From Paludibacteraceae bacterium (lineage in GTDB: Bacteria > Bacteroidota > Bacteroidia > Bacteroidales > Paludibacteraceae): a DNA stretch of 64,000 nucleotides. Below, one piece after another: positions 43,637 to 52,336 of this stretch. The notes under the pieces were generated by a model. It was not told the origin of the DNA and made no database searches. It was given only the letters and a program-made list of their open reading frames with translations. The position numbers and the translations under genes were made by a program. The DNA lies in assembly GCA_905233375.1 (NCBI GenBank), contig CAJOEJ010000002.1, positions 70,704 through 134,703 of the forward strand. The letters are read 5' to 3'. Numbering within the stretch: the stretch's first letter is position 1; the number at the start of each line of letters is the position of its first letter.

Positions 43637-44916
43637 ACCGTTTTTGAATTTACTTTTTTGGACTCTTCGTGTCTGAGGAACTTAATCATTTCCACAAGCG
43701 CTTTGACGCAGGCACGATCGGTTATTTTCTCGCGCAATTTGCCCAGATGGAAACACTTGGCTGTTGTTCCTTCAGGTCCTGACCACGCAATCCAAACCGT
43801 TCCCACTTCCTCTTCGGTATAGCCTCCTGTAGCACTTGCTATCCCGCTGGTCGCGATACTATAATCGGAACCGGTCTGCTCACGAACGGCTTTCGCCATC
43901 TGACAAACCACCTCTTCGCTGACCACAGAGTGCTCGTTTATCATTTCTTCGGTCACGCCCAAGAGCCCCGATTTGACGCTGTTGGCATAACTGACGATCG
44001 AACCTTTGTAGAATTCGGAGCTGCCTTCATGGAGGCTGAGCAGCATGGCTAACTTGCCTCCTGTACACGACTCGGCGGTGGAAATCGTCGCCCCGCGCTC
44101 TTTGAGCAGACTGCCTACAATCACCTCCAGGGGGTCGTCCGTTTCGGCTATGATATAATCCTTCACGTAGCGTTTGAGAAATTCGAACGTATGATCCATC
44201 GACGCAGGGGTACGGTCTCCGTAAGACGACAGACGAAGACGGATTATACCGTCTTTGGGCAAATAAGCAAGACTTGGATCACCCTGGTTTATCGTTTCAA
44301 AGGGAATCAGTTTGATCGCCAATTCCGATTCGGAAATACCACTCACCTGCAGCGTTTTATGGATGATTCCCCATGAACGCGGAATCGATTCGGCGTGCAA
44401 GCGTTTGTTGGTAATGTACGGAATAATCTGTTCCGTCATGGCGACTTCCATTTCATAAGGCACCCCGGGCATAGCGAACAACATCTGGTCGCCGTGATTG
44501 AAGAGCATAATCGGGGCGCTGCCAACGCGGTTGGTCAGTATCTCCGCCGCTTCGGGTACCATCCACTGAGTAGCCGTCAAACGGTTAAGGATCTCGGGAC
44601 GGTCGGCATACAAATGCTCTACATGCGCACGCACACGTGTATCTTCAATAAGGTGCGTCTGGAAATACTCGCACATTACATGCTTGGTGATATCATCCTT
44701 GGTCGGACCCAAGCCGCCAGTTGTAAACACCAGGTCCACACTCCGGAAGGCTTCGTCCAAGGCGGAGAGTATCTGTTCCCGCCGGTCATGAACGGAGGTG
44801 ATCCGGTATAATTCGATTCCTGCCTCGTTCAGACGCTGAGCCATCCATGCGGAGTTGGTATCCACCACTTGCCCGATGAGCAGTTCATCTCCGATGGTGA
44901 TTATTTCTGCGCGCAT
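43621..44916 (-). CDS. cinA: CinA family protein
   Basis: About 431 aa. N-terminal molybdopterin-binding-like (COG1058) domain starting MRAEIITIGDELLIGQVVDTNSAWMA with FTTGGLGPTKDDIT; C-terminal CinA/PncC domain with ISTAESCTGGKLAMLLS, GSIVSYANSVKSGLLGV and IATSGIASATGG. Homologues cleave ADP-ribose and deamidate NMN, returning NMN to the NAD pool. ATG 44916 fits the family N-terminus; ATG 44928 adds MEKT and overlaps the upstream gene more. Confidence 0.9.
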   Translation of the reverse strand: MRAEIITIGDELLIGQVVDTNSAWMAQRLNEAGIELYRITSVHDRREQILSALDEAFRSVDLVFTTGGLGPTKDDITKHVMCEYFQTHLIEDTRVRAHVEHLYADRPEILNRLTATQWMVPEAAEILTNRVGSAPIMLFNHGDQMLFAMPGVPYEMEVAMTEQIIPYITNKRLHAESIPRSWGIIHKTLQVSGISESELAIKLIPFETINQGDPSLAYLPKDGIIRLRLSSYGDRTPASMDHTFEFLKRYVKDYIIAETDDPLEVIVGSLLKERGATISTAESCTGGKLAMLLSLHEGSSEFYKGSIVSYANSVKSGLLGVTEEMINEHSVVSEEVVCQMAKAVREQTGSDYSIATSGIASATGGYTEEEVGTVWIAWSGPEGTTAKCFHLGKLREKITDRACVKALVEMIKFLRHEESKKVNSKTVWNII

Positions 44917-45500
44917 TGTTTTTTCCATTCTGTTGCAGTAAGTTCCAATTCGTTATACCATTCTTCTCCAAAACGTCTTATCAGCGGTTCCTTGAGGAAC
45001 TGATAAAGCGGGAGATGCAGTTTCTTCCCTTTCACCCGTGCGCAATGGCATATATCCCACCGGTGGTACTCCACTCCCGTATATTCGCCGACCTGTGTCA
45101 GCCGTACAGGATAGAGATGACAACTGACAGGCTTGGTAAAAGCCGGATGGATGCCGTCAGCCTGCTGACGGCTTAATTTCTCGATGAGACAGTAACACCA
45201 GCCGTTATGGTCGGTACGGGCAAAGATACAATCCTTGCCGTTGACGATAGAGAGCACTTGTTCGTCGGAAGGATCCAGATAACTGAGCCCCTGCTCCTCC
45301 ACCACTTTGCGGGCTTCGGGCGTCATATGGGGCAGCAAGGACGGTAACATATCGCGGATGATCTGCAGTTCCTCATCCGTAACTGGACAGCCGGCATCGC
45401 CCTCTATACAACAACAACCGCGGCAGGTATCCAGATCACAGCAGAACTCCTTCTCGATCACATCCAGACTAACCAATGTATTATTTCCGATAACAAACAT
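44901..45500 (-). CDS. DUF3109 family cysteine-rich protein
   Basis: 199 aa, with a cysteine cluster CCDLDTCRGCCCIEGDAGC near residues 19-37 and later CLIEKL, KPVSCHLYPVRL and ICHCARV that probably bind an iron-sulphur cluster or zinc. This matches DUF3109, a Bacteroidota family of unknown function. Cytoplasmic, no signal peptide. Sits between mntP and cinA with tight spacing. Confidence 0.8.
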   Translation of the reverse strand: MFVIGNNTLVSLDVIEKEFCCDLDTCRGCCCIEGDAGCPVTDEELQIIRDMLPSLLPHMTPEARKVVEEQGLSYLDPSDEQVLSIVNGKDCIFARTDHNGWCYCLIEKLSRQQADGIHPAFTKPVSCHLYPVRLTQVGEYTGVEYHRWDICHCARVKGKKLHLPLYQFLKEPLIRRFGEEWYNELELTATEWKKQCAQK

Positions 45501-45517
45501 GAATCAGCAATTATCTG

Positions 45518-46084
45518 TTACAATATGCCTTCCAGGCAGATTTTCAACCCTATACCCACCAATATAATACCTCCTATCAGTTCCACATTCAGTTTGAACC
45601 GTTTTCCAAATACCGAACCGATCACGCAGCCCAATATGGAAAAAAAGAAACTGACAAAAGCAATAACCGACACGCCGAGCCACAAGCGTTCGGGTACAGG
45701 AATAAAAATGACTCCTGTCGCCAAGGCGTCAATGGAGGTAGCTACCGCCATCATGACCAGAAACAACCATCCCCAGTTGGCGTGGGTGCGTTCCACTTCT
45801 TTGTGCCGGAGCGATTCTATAATCATCTTGCCGCCTATGAACGCCAGCAAAGCGAGTGCTATCCACGGGGCGAAACGACTGAAAAAGTCCGAGCACAACA
45901 TTCCCGCGGAATATCCGATAAGCGGCATGGCGCCTTGAAACACCCCGAAAAGGCACGCCATGAGCAGGATATGCGGCATTTGCTTGACATCCTGCACATC
46001 AGTACACAAGCCCTGCGCGATACTCACCGCAAAGCAGTCCATCGCCAAGCCGACAGCTATCAATATAATGGTAAATAGATCCAT
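45518..46084 (-). CDS. mntP: Manganese efflux pump MntP
   Basis: 188 aa, six hydrophobic segments. Conserved acidic motifs: GLAMDCFAVSIAQG in the first helix and ATSIDALATGVIF in the fourth, characteristic of MntP (YebN, DUF204), which exports Mn2+. Start ATG 46084 (MDLFTIILIAVG); TTG 46090 is not needed. A pair of ATTACCA repeats covers the start region. Confidence 0.88.
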   Translation of the reverse strand: MDLFTIILIAVGLAMDCFAVSIAQGLCTDVQDVKQMPHILLMACLFGVFQGAMPLIGYSAGMLCSDFFSRFAPWIALALLAFIGGKMIIESLRHKEVERTHANWGWLFLVMMAVATSIDALATGVIFIPVPERLWLGVSVIAFVSFFFSILGCVIGSVFGKRFKLNVELIGGIILVGIGLKICLEGIL

Positions 46085-46096
46085 TACCAATTACCA
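46083..46096. repeat. Two 7-bp repeats (ATTACCA) at the def-mntP junction
   Basis: Two exact heptamers filling most of the 16-bp gap; the mntP start codon overlaps the first. Confidence 0.5.
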
Positions 46097-46100
46097 TTAA

Positions 46101-46649
46101 TCAGTTCCGCTTGTATTTGTATTTAGCGACCGTCTTGCCTTTGGCGATAGAGGTCAACTTGTTGCGAACGAAAGTCTTGCGGATGGGCGAGATACGGTCA
46201 GTGAACACATGTCCTTCGAGATGGTCATACTCATGCTGCACAATACGCGCCTGAAAGCCCGTAAACTCTTCTTCGTGCTCCTCAAAGTTCTCATCCAGAT
46301 AATACATTTTGATTGTACTCGGACGAACCACGTTCTCGCTGATACCGGGCAGAGAGAGGCACCCCTCGCTATAGGAGCAAGTCTCTTCGCTCTCCTCTAT
46401 CATCTCGGGATTGATGAACACTTTCTTGAATCCCTTACACTCCGGATACTCCTCCGCCAACTCATCGGCATCTATGACGAACAAGCGCCACGGTTTGCCT
46501 ACCTGCGGAGCGGCTAATCCGCATCCTTCCGCCTGGGTCAATGTCTCAAACATATCGGCGATGAACTGTTTCAGTTCCGGCGTGTTCTCTATGTCTTCAG
46601 CCTCTTTTCTCAGTACGGGCTGACCATACAAATATATTGGTAAAATCAT
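46101..46649 (-). CDS. def: Peptide deformylase
   Basis: 182 aa, removes the N-formyl group from nascent proteins. All three motifs present: GCGLAAPQVG, EGCLSLPG (metal Cys) and QHEYDHLEG (metal His pair and catalytic Glu). The C-terminus is lysine-rich. Follows ruvX by 60 bp of degenerate repeats within the same unit. Confidence 0.94.
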   Translation of the reverse strand: MILPIYLYGQPVLRKEAEDIENTPELKQFIADMFETLTQAEGCGLAAPQVGKPWRLFVIDADELAEEYPECKGFKKVFINPEMIEESEETCSYSEGCLSLPGISENVVRPSTIKMYYLDENFEEHEEEFTGFQARIVQHEYDHLEGHVFTDRISPIRKTFVRNKLTSIAKGKTVAKYKYKRN

Positions 46650-46657
46650 ATTTCTAA

Positions 46658-46718
46658 TTGACGATTTGACGATTTACGATTGGACGATTTATTTACGATT
46701 TATAGTTATTTACGATTG
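46658..46718. repeat. Degenerate 7/8-bp repeats (TTGACGA/TTTACGA)
   Basis: Alternating 7- and 8-bp units, then longer decayed units, filling the gap between ruvX and def and covering the ruvX stop. Confidence 0.75.
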
Positions 46719-47132
46719 GTATGATATATACTCGAGGTACCCCTCGAGAATGATGCATGCCGCAATTTTATCCACTACGGCTTTGTCCTGCCGGGCTTTC
46801 TTTTTCATGCCTCCGGCGAGCATGGCTTGATGCGCCAACACGGATGTAAAGCGCTCATCATACATAGTTATTGGTTTGTCAGGAAACTGCTGCTGGAAAC
46901 GGGTCATGAAGGGACGGATGTAGTTCATACTTTCCGATTCCTGCCCGTTCATCTGCGTAGGATGACCAATGACGACTATATCCACCTGCTCCCGGGCGAA
47001 ATAGTCCGCCAACCAGTTCATCAAGTCTTTCGTTTCAATCGTAAGCAACGGATTAGCCGTTATGCGGAGTACATCCGTAACGGCTAATCCTGTACGTTTA
47101 CGACCGTAGTCAATGGCGAGTATTCTACCCAT
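46710..47132 (-). CDS. yqgF: Putative pre-16S rRNA nuclease / Holliday junction resolvase
   Basis: 140-aa RNase-H-fold protein (YqgF/RuvX). MGRILAIDYGRKRTGLAVTD carries the first catalytic aspartate; VVIGHPTQMNGQESE and MYDERFTSVLAHQAM follow, and DKIAACIILEGYLE includes a late acidic residue. The family matures the 5' end of 16S rRNA. Shares one base with the upstream TPR gene stop. Confidence 0.9.
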   Translation of the reverse strand: MGRILAIDYGRKRTGLAVTDVLRITANPLLTIETKDLMNWLADYFAREQVDIVVIGHPTQMNGQESESMNYIRPFMTRFQQQFPDKPITMYDERFTSVLAHQAMLAGGMKKKARQDKAVVDKIAACIILEGYLEYISYQS

Positions 47133-48379
47133 TATTTGTCCAAAGCCTCCAATTTGGCTTCCATCTCGTTGTACTTGTCTGTCATCTCGAAACGGAAGTA
47201 CAGACGTTTGAGGGTGTCGATATAGCTGACACGTGTCGGATTGAGTTCATGTGCTTTCTCGAAGAAAGGCATTGACTGACGGAACACTTCGTTCATGGCG
47301 TCGAGTGCTTTCTTGTACTCGCGGTTGTCCATGATATTCTCCGCCGCCTCATTCATCTTGACCGCCTTGTTGTAATATACACGTCCTTTACCTGCATAGG
47401 CATCATCGGAAGCGGGATCCAGCTCCAACACCTTGTCAAAATCCGCCATGGCGTCATCAAAGCGCTCAAGCAGTTCATACAGAATACCGCGCTTGATGTA
47501 ATAGAGGGTCTCGTTCGGGTTACGGTTGATCAGCTCGGTAAAGAAGTTGATAGCGTCCGCTTCTTTCTCAGCCTCGACAGCATAGCTGACGAGATTCTGG
47601 ATGAACCACTCCTCTTGCGGGAAGCGCAGGATGGCATCGTGAAGGGTCTGTACGAAATGGGCCGTATCCTTGACAGCCGCGTACTCCTGGAACAGGAACT
47701 GGTTGATTGCAACCGGATCCAGGTCGCCGTCTTTCAACTGCGCGAGCAACTCGATCGCCTCGTTGTGCATCTCTGCCTGGATGGCGAACAAAGCGGCGTT
47801 GTACTGACACTTCATATAGATAGTGTCACGCGGCATTTGCTTCTGGAGCTTTTCATCCTGCATCATCGGCAGATTCGGGATGTCGGTATGGGTCTTGTAT
47901 GCCTTGTACGCTCCGGCAAAATCCTTCTGCTCGTAGAGGTACTGACCATACTCGATAAAATCGCCGTTTTTGTAGTACTCGATTGCTTTCTTTGCAATCA
48001 TGTTACGGGTCTTGGTATCGACTACCTCAACACCTTTCTTGTTCAGCGTCGGAACCATAGCGAGTTCGTCGGCTTTGATCCAATAGTTCAGACTCTCTTC
48101 CGCTGCATAACCGGCTTTTGCGCGGTCGAGTCCCTTACCGTTCAGCTGGTCCTCATGTGCACGCTGTACCTCGGTATAACCGATCATACCTGCCCAATAG
48201 TAGATCTCGGTCGTCTGCTCGGCATCGAGCGCTTCCTTGATCGCGGCACGCGCAGCCGAGAAATCGGGGTTCTCGCTCGACATCGCGTAGTTTTTAGCCT
48301 TCTTAACCAACGGGTTCTTTTGTGCGAAGCAGCCGGCGCTTATCAGCACGAGGGCTGCCAAAAATAAACTCTTTTTCAT
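47132..48379 (-). CDS. Periplasmic tetratricopeptide repeat protein
   Basis: 415 aa with a signal peptide (MKKSLFLAALVLISAGCFAQ). Several TPR units are visible (SAARAAIKEALDAEQTTEIYY, GQYLYEQKDFAGAYKAYKTH, YYIKRGILYELLERFDDAMADFDKVLELDPA, FEKAHELNPTRVSYIDTLKRLY), arranged over the whole length. Such proteins scaffold envelope complexes; no specific partner can be inferred. Three bases after gyrA, so co-transcribed with it. Confidence 0.82.
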   Translation of the reverse strand: MKKSLFLAALVLISAGCFAQKNPLVKKAKNYAMSSENPDFSAARAAIKEALDAEQTTEIYYWAGMIGYTEVQRAHEDQLNGKGLDRAKAGYAAEESLNYWIKADELAMVPTLNKKGVEVVDTKTRNMIAKKAIEYYKNGDFIEYGQYLYEQKDFAGAYKAYKTHTDIPNLPMMQDEKLQKQMPRDTIYMKCQYNAALFAIQAEMHNEAIELLAQLKDGDLDPVAINQFLFQEYAAVKDTAHFVQTLHDAILRFPQEEWFIQNLVSYAVEAEKEADAINFFTELINRNPNETLYYIKRGILYELLERFDDAMADFDKVLELDPASDDAYAGKGRVYYNKAVKMNEAAENIMDNREYKKALDAMNEVFRQSMPFFEKAHELNPTRVSYIDTLKRLYFRFEMTDKYNEMEAKLEALDK

Positions 48380-48382
48380 AAA

Positions 48383-50962
48383 TTATTCGTTTGTTTCGTT
48401 ATTGTTTTCAACTGTCTCTTCGTTAATAGCACTCACTTCTTCCTCTTCCTCGTCCTTGGGAACGATACAGCCGCTAACGAGCGTGTCGTTACGTTTCTGG
48501 AGTTCGATGAGCTTGACACCTTGTGCGGCACGTCCCGTCTGACGGATGGTCGATATATCCATGCGGATCGCCGTTCCGGACTTGGTCATGAGCATCAAGT
48601 CGTCCTCATCCGTTACGGCATGGATACCTACGAGCTGACCTGTCTTCTCCGTTATCTCGATGGTCTTGACACCCTTACCGCCACGGTTGGTGACACGATA
48701 GATCGGGTTGCCTTCCTCATCATCGACAGGCGTACGCTTGCCGAATCCGTTCTCGGAAATCACGAGGATAGTCTTGTCTGTATTCTTCTCTACACAAACC
48801 GTGCCAATCACGCGATCTTTTCCATCTTCATCCAACGTAATGGCTTTCACACCGGTTGCTCCACGTCCCATCGGACGCACGCCGCCTTCGTTGAAACGAA
48901 CCACTTTACCGTTGTAGGAAGCGACGAGCATTTCGCTCTGACCATCCGTGAGGGTCACGCCAATGAGTTCGTCTCCCTCACGCAAGCCAAGTGCGATGAT
49001 ACCGTTTGCACGGGGACGGCTGTATGCCTCGAGGGTCGTCTTTTTCATCAAACCATTCTTGGTAATGAAGATGAGGTAGTGGTTCTCCACGTACTCCGGA
49101 TCGTTCAGTCCCTTGACGTTGATACAGGTACGTACTTTGTCCCCCTTCTGGAGGTTGATCATGTTCTGGATGGCACGTCCCTTCGACTGCTTGTTGCCCT
49201 CCGGCAGTTCATATACCTTGAGCCAATAGAGGCGTCCGAGTTCGGTAAAGAACATCATGGTCGAGTGCATCGAAGCCTGATGGACGTACTCGATAAAGTC
49301 CTGGTCACGTGCGCTACCGGCTTTCGAACCAATACCGCCGCGCGTCTGCTGGCGGAAGTCTGCCAGCGGAGTGCGCTTGATGTAACCGAGGTGCGAGATA
49401 GTGATGACCATATCGTCGTCGGCGTACATATCCTCGGGGTTGAACTCGGTCGCCATCTTGACGATACGCGTACGACGCTCGTCGCCGTATTTGTCTTTTA
49501 TTTCCACGAGTTCCTCGTTGATCACGTCGTAGCGCATCTCTTCAGATGCCAACAACTCATTCAAGTGGGCGATGAGTTTCTCAATCTCCTCGTATTTGGC
49601 GCGCAACTCGTCGATACGCAGACCTGTCAACTGGCTGAGACGCATATCCACGATCGCTTTGGATTGCAGCTCGTCTATCCGGAAACGCTCCTCAAGGTTC
49701 TTCTGCGCGTCGGACGGAGTACGGCTGGCACGGATGATATGAACCACCTCGTCGATGTTATCCACGGCGATGATCAAGCCTTCCAAAATATGCGCTTTCT
49801 CCTCGGCTTCCTTGAGTTCGAAACGGGTACGGCGTGTAACGACCTCCATCCGGTGCTCGATGAAGTTACCGATGAGCTGTTTGAGGTTAAGCAGCATAGG
49901 GCGTCCCTTGACGAGGGCGATGCTGTTTACCGCAAAGCTGGACTGGAGCGCCGTGAATTTGTACAGCTTGTTCAGTACAACCTGTGCGTTCGCGTCACGC
50001 TTGATGTCAATTACGATACGGATGTCACGCTTCGAGTGGTCCTGGATATCGGAGATACCCTCAATCTTCTTGTCATTTGCCAGCTCGGCGATCGTCTTGA
50101 CCAGTTCGTTCTTGACCACGCCGTAGGGCAACTCGGTAATGATGATACGTTCGCGTCCGTTGTCATCGGTCTCTATGTCGGCGTTTGAACGGATGATCAC
50201 ACGTCCGCGACCCGTCTCATAGGCGTCCTTGACACCCTGATAGCCGTAGATGGTACCTCCCGTCGGGAAATCCGGCGCTTTGATATGCTCCATAAGCTCC
50301 TCAACCGTTATTTCGGGGAAGAACTCGTCGTGCATGCGTGCCTTGATATTCGCGATATACGCGCAACAACCGTCAATAACCTCGCTCAGGTTGTGGGTCG
50401 GCATGTTGGTCGCCATACCTACGGCAATACCGCTTGCACCGTTAACCAGCAGGTTCGGGAAGCGGCAAGGCAGCACAACCGGCTCCTTGAGCGAGTCGTC
50501 GAAGTTGTTCTGCATATCCACCGTATCCTTGTCTATATCGCGGAGCATCTCCTCCGCGAGCTTGGACAGACGCGCCTCGGTATAACGCATAGCCGCTGCG
50601 CCATCTCCATCGACGGAGCCGAAGTTACCCTGACCGTCCACAAGACAATAGCGCATCGCCCAAGGCTGCGCCATACGCACGAGCGTTCCGTAGATGGAGC
50701 TGTCACCATGCGGGTGGTACTTACCCATTACCTCTCCGACGATACGGGCTGATTTCTTGGTCGGCTTGTCCGACGTGTTGCCGAGTTCGTTCATACCGAA
50801 CAACACACGGCGGTGTACCGGCTTGAATCCGTCGCGTACATCCGGCAGGGCACGCGAGACGATCACACTCATTGAGTAGTCGATATAAGAGGTTTTCATT
50901 TCCTCCTCAATCTTCACGGGGATGATGTGATCATTCTGAATCAAATCATTGTTTTCTTCCAT
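48383..50962 (-). CDS. gyrA: DNA gyrase subunit A
   Basis: 859 aa. Type IIA topoisomerase subunit that breaks and rejoins DNA: N-terminal YIDYSMSVIVSRALPDVRDG, QRDR region KYHPHGDSSIYGTLVRMAQ, catalytic tyrosine in AAMRYTEARL, then the C-terminal beta-pinwheel with GyrA-box-like segment QQTRGGIGSKAG, and an acidic/asparagine tail (VENNNETNE). GyrA rather than ParC on length and the QxxRGG(x)G box. The residue at the E. coli Asp87 position is Gly. First gene of the nine-gene unit. Confidence 0.94.
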   Translation of the reverse strand: MEENNDLIQNDHIIPVKIEEEMKTSYIDYSMSVIVSRALPDVRDGFKPVHRRVLFGMNELGNTSDKPTKKSARIVGEVMGKYHPHGDSSIYGTLVRMAQPWAMRYCLVDGQGNFGSVDGDGAAAMRYTEARLSKLAEEMLRDIDKDTVDMQNNFDDSLKEPVVLPCRFPNLLVNGASGIAVGMATNMPTHNLSEVIDGCCAYIANIKARMHDEFFPEITVEELMEHIKAPDFPTGGTIYGYQGVKDAYETGRGRVIIRSNADIETDDNGRERIIITELPYGVVKNELVKTIAELANDKKIEGISDIQDHSKRDIRIVIDIKRDANAQVVLNKLYKFTALQSSFAVNSIALVKGRPMLLNLKQLIGNFIEHRMEVVTRRTRFELKEAEEKAHILEGLIIAVDNIDEVVHIIRASRTPSDAQKNLEERFRIDELQSKAIVDMRLSQLTGLRIDELRAKYEEIEKLIAHLNELLASEEMRYDVINEELVEIKDKYGDERRTRIVKMATEFNPEDMYADDDMVITISHLGYIKRTPLADFRQQTRGGIGSKAGSARDQDFIEYVHQASMHSTMMFFTELGRLYWLKVYELPEGNKQSKGRAIQNMINLQKGDKVRTCINVKGLNDPEYVENHYLIFITKNGLMKKTTLEAYSRPRANGIIALGLREGDELIGVTLTDGQSEMLVASYNGKVVRFNEGGVRPMGRGATGVKAITLDEDGKDRVIGTVCVEKNTDKTILVISENGFGKRTPVDDEEGNPIYRVTNRGGKGVKTIEITEKTGQLVGIHAVTDEDDLMLMTKSGTAIRMDISTIRQTGRAAQGVKLIELQKRNDTLVSGCIVPKDEEEEEVSAINEETVENNNETNE

Positions 50963-51012
50963 TGTACTTATTCTGTTTTGTTAATTATCCGATTGTTCTT
51001 ACAATTCGCGTG

Positions 51013-51043
51013 CAAAATTACAAAAATTATTTCATTCCTGCAA
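51013..51043 (-). promoter_or_regulatory. Promoter of the gyrA-led unit
   Basis: Minus strand: TTG (51043-51041), 20 nt, TAATTTTG (51020-51013). No other promoter of this type was found down to dsbD. Confidence 0.75.
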
Positions 51044-51157
51044 ATATTTTGAGCTCAAAATGTCATTTTTGTGCATTTTTAGCCGTTTTTAGGCATTTTG
51101 TGCGCTTTTTCGATGGAGGTTCGACAGATACCGTCCATCTCCTTAAAACGCAAATAA

Positions 51158-51184
51158 ACGCCCTTCTGCACGAGAAAGACGTTT
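51158..51184 (-). terminator. Hairpin terminator after the lipoprotein gene
   Basis: On the minus strand an 11-bp stem with two G.U wobbles (AACGTCTTTCT with AGAAGGGCGTT) around a 5-nt loop, followed by a T-rich stretch. About 26 nt past the lipoprotein stop. Confidence 0.5.
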
Positions 51185-51209
51185 TTGGTTGTTATGGAGC
51201 GGGTGTTTG

Positions 51210-51689
51210 TTAATCGGAGGTTTTGGTGGCAAGCATGTCCACGTGCCCGGAGCCGGTTGCAGTAAGCGGCACACCATATACCGAACCGGACGCATGTCCC
51301 TGCACGTCCGTCTCCCAGCTCAGCTGGTTCCCTTTGAACGTGCCGGTTCCATAGACGAAGGTCAGCTGGACGGTGAACCCGTTATACTCCTCGGTCAAAG
51401 TAGTGGACTCGAAGAAGAGTTTGTCCCCAGCGATGGTACCATAGATGGTGTCATTATAGCCCGTGAGCATGACACGCCCTTTATTATCCACCTGCGAGAG
51501 TTTGAACGTACCGTCTTCATCCAAGGGGTAGTCAAACGAATAAGAACCGTACGCAAGCGAGATCGTTCCCGTCGCGTTGAACGAATAGACTCCGGTGTAG
51601 TCCGTTGCCGGATTCACGTCGTTGCCGGGCTGACAAGAAACCATCACCATGCACATTAATCCGAATAATGAGTAAAACAATATTTTCAT
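51210..51689 (-). CDS. Predicted lipoprotein, beta-rich
   Basis: 159 aa. Signal peptide of lipoprotein type (MKILFYSLFGLMCMVMVSC, Cys19). The mature part is beta-rich with repeated YSFNATGTISLAYGSYSFDY and GRVMLTGYNDTIYGTIAGDKLFFES patterns, similar to small Bacteroidales lipocalin/calycin-like lipoproteins; no family named with confidence. ATG 51689 is chosen; ATG 51695 is close, and the frame further upstream crosses the promoter. Confidence 0.65.
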   Translation of the reverse strand: MKILFYSLFGLMCMVMVSCQPGNDVNPATDYTGVYSFNATGTISLAYGSYSFDYPLDEDGTFKLSQVDNKGRVMLTGYNDTIYGTIAGDKLFFESTTLTEEYNGFTVQLTFVYGTGTFKGNQLSWETDVQGHASGSVYGVPLTATGSGHVDMLATKTSD

Positions 51690-51718
51690 AACCATTTCTA
51701 TTTTATCCAAATTTGCCG

Positions 51719-51749
51719 CAAAGGTACAATAAAAATTGCACATGTGCAA
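51719..51749 (-). promoter_or_regulatory. Promoter of the lipoprotein gene
   Basis: Minus strand: TTG (51749-51747) followed by CACATGTG, 20 nt, TACCTTTG (51726-51719). Contains the palindrome TTGCACATGTGCAA (51736-51749). Confidence 0.8.
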
Positions 51750-51776
51750 GAAAAAAGGCGAAAAAATACAAATTAT

Positions 51777-51807
51777 TTGTATATCTCAATTTTTTTTCGT
51801 ACCTTTG
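51777..51807 (+). promoter_or_regulatory. Promoter of the C_GCAxxG_C_C gene and lpdA
   Basis: TTG (51777-51779), 20 nt, TACCTTTG (51800-51807). Confidence 0.8.
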
Positions 51808-51829
51808 CGGTCGCTTAACAAGGTAAACT

Positions 51830-52336
51830 ATGACAGAAGAACAAATTGAATCCCGCGCACAGCGGGCGGTGGAACTGTTCAAACAGGGTTTTAACTGCTC
51901 TCAGGCGGTTTTTGCATCGTGCTGTGATTTGTACGGCATCACGGACGAACAATTAGCGCTCCGTCTCTCCGCGTCTTTCGGCGGCGGAATGGGCAGGATG
52001 CGTCTGGTATGCGGCGCGGCTTCGGGTATGTTCCTGTTAGCGGGTCTGCAGAATGGTTCGTCCACGCCTCATGACAACGAGGGCAAGATGGCAAACTACG
52101 CGCTGGTACAGCAGTTGGCGGGTGAGTTCAAGGACACGTACGGGAGTCTGATATGCAGCGAGTTGCTGGGTCTGGCACCGAAAGGGTCATGCCACGTGAA
52201 GCTGGACCTGGATCCGCGTCCGGCAGAGCGTACGCAGGAGTATTACGACAAGCGTCCGTGCCCGGAGATGATCGCCCAGGCGGTACGGATCTATTTGCGA
52301 AACAACCAGAATTCATTTAACGATACTAAGATATGA
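51830..52336 (+). CDS. C_GCAxxG_C_C family protein
   Basis: 168 aa, matching the cysteine-pattern family: FNCSQAVFASCCD, FGGGMGRMRLVCGAASGMFLLAGL, YGSLICSELL, GSCHVKL, RPCPEMI. The ordered cysteines suggest metal or redox function, and members often accompany redox enzymes or transporters; the function is unestablished. Overlaps lpdA by 4 bp, so the two are translationally coupled. Confidence 0.85.
   Translation: MTEEQIESRAQRAVELFKQGFNCSQAVFASCCDLYGITDEQLALRLSASFGGGMGRMRLVCGAASGMFLLAGLQNGSSTPHDNEGKMANYALVQQLAGEFKDTYGSLICSELLGLAPKGSCHVKLDLDPRPAERTQEYYDKRPCPEMIAQAVRIYLRNNQNSFNDTKI

Noticed and set aside
48521..50188. A 555-codon open frame antisense to gyrA
   Set aside because: It lies wholly opposite gyrA, whose motifs are unmistakable. 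The antisense product shows no known motif and reflects codon bias.
50962..51213. An 83-codon plus-strand frame in the gap after gyrA
   Set aside because: It overlaps the gyrA promoter and the minus-strand terminator and has low-quality sequence.
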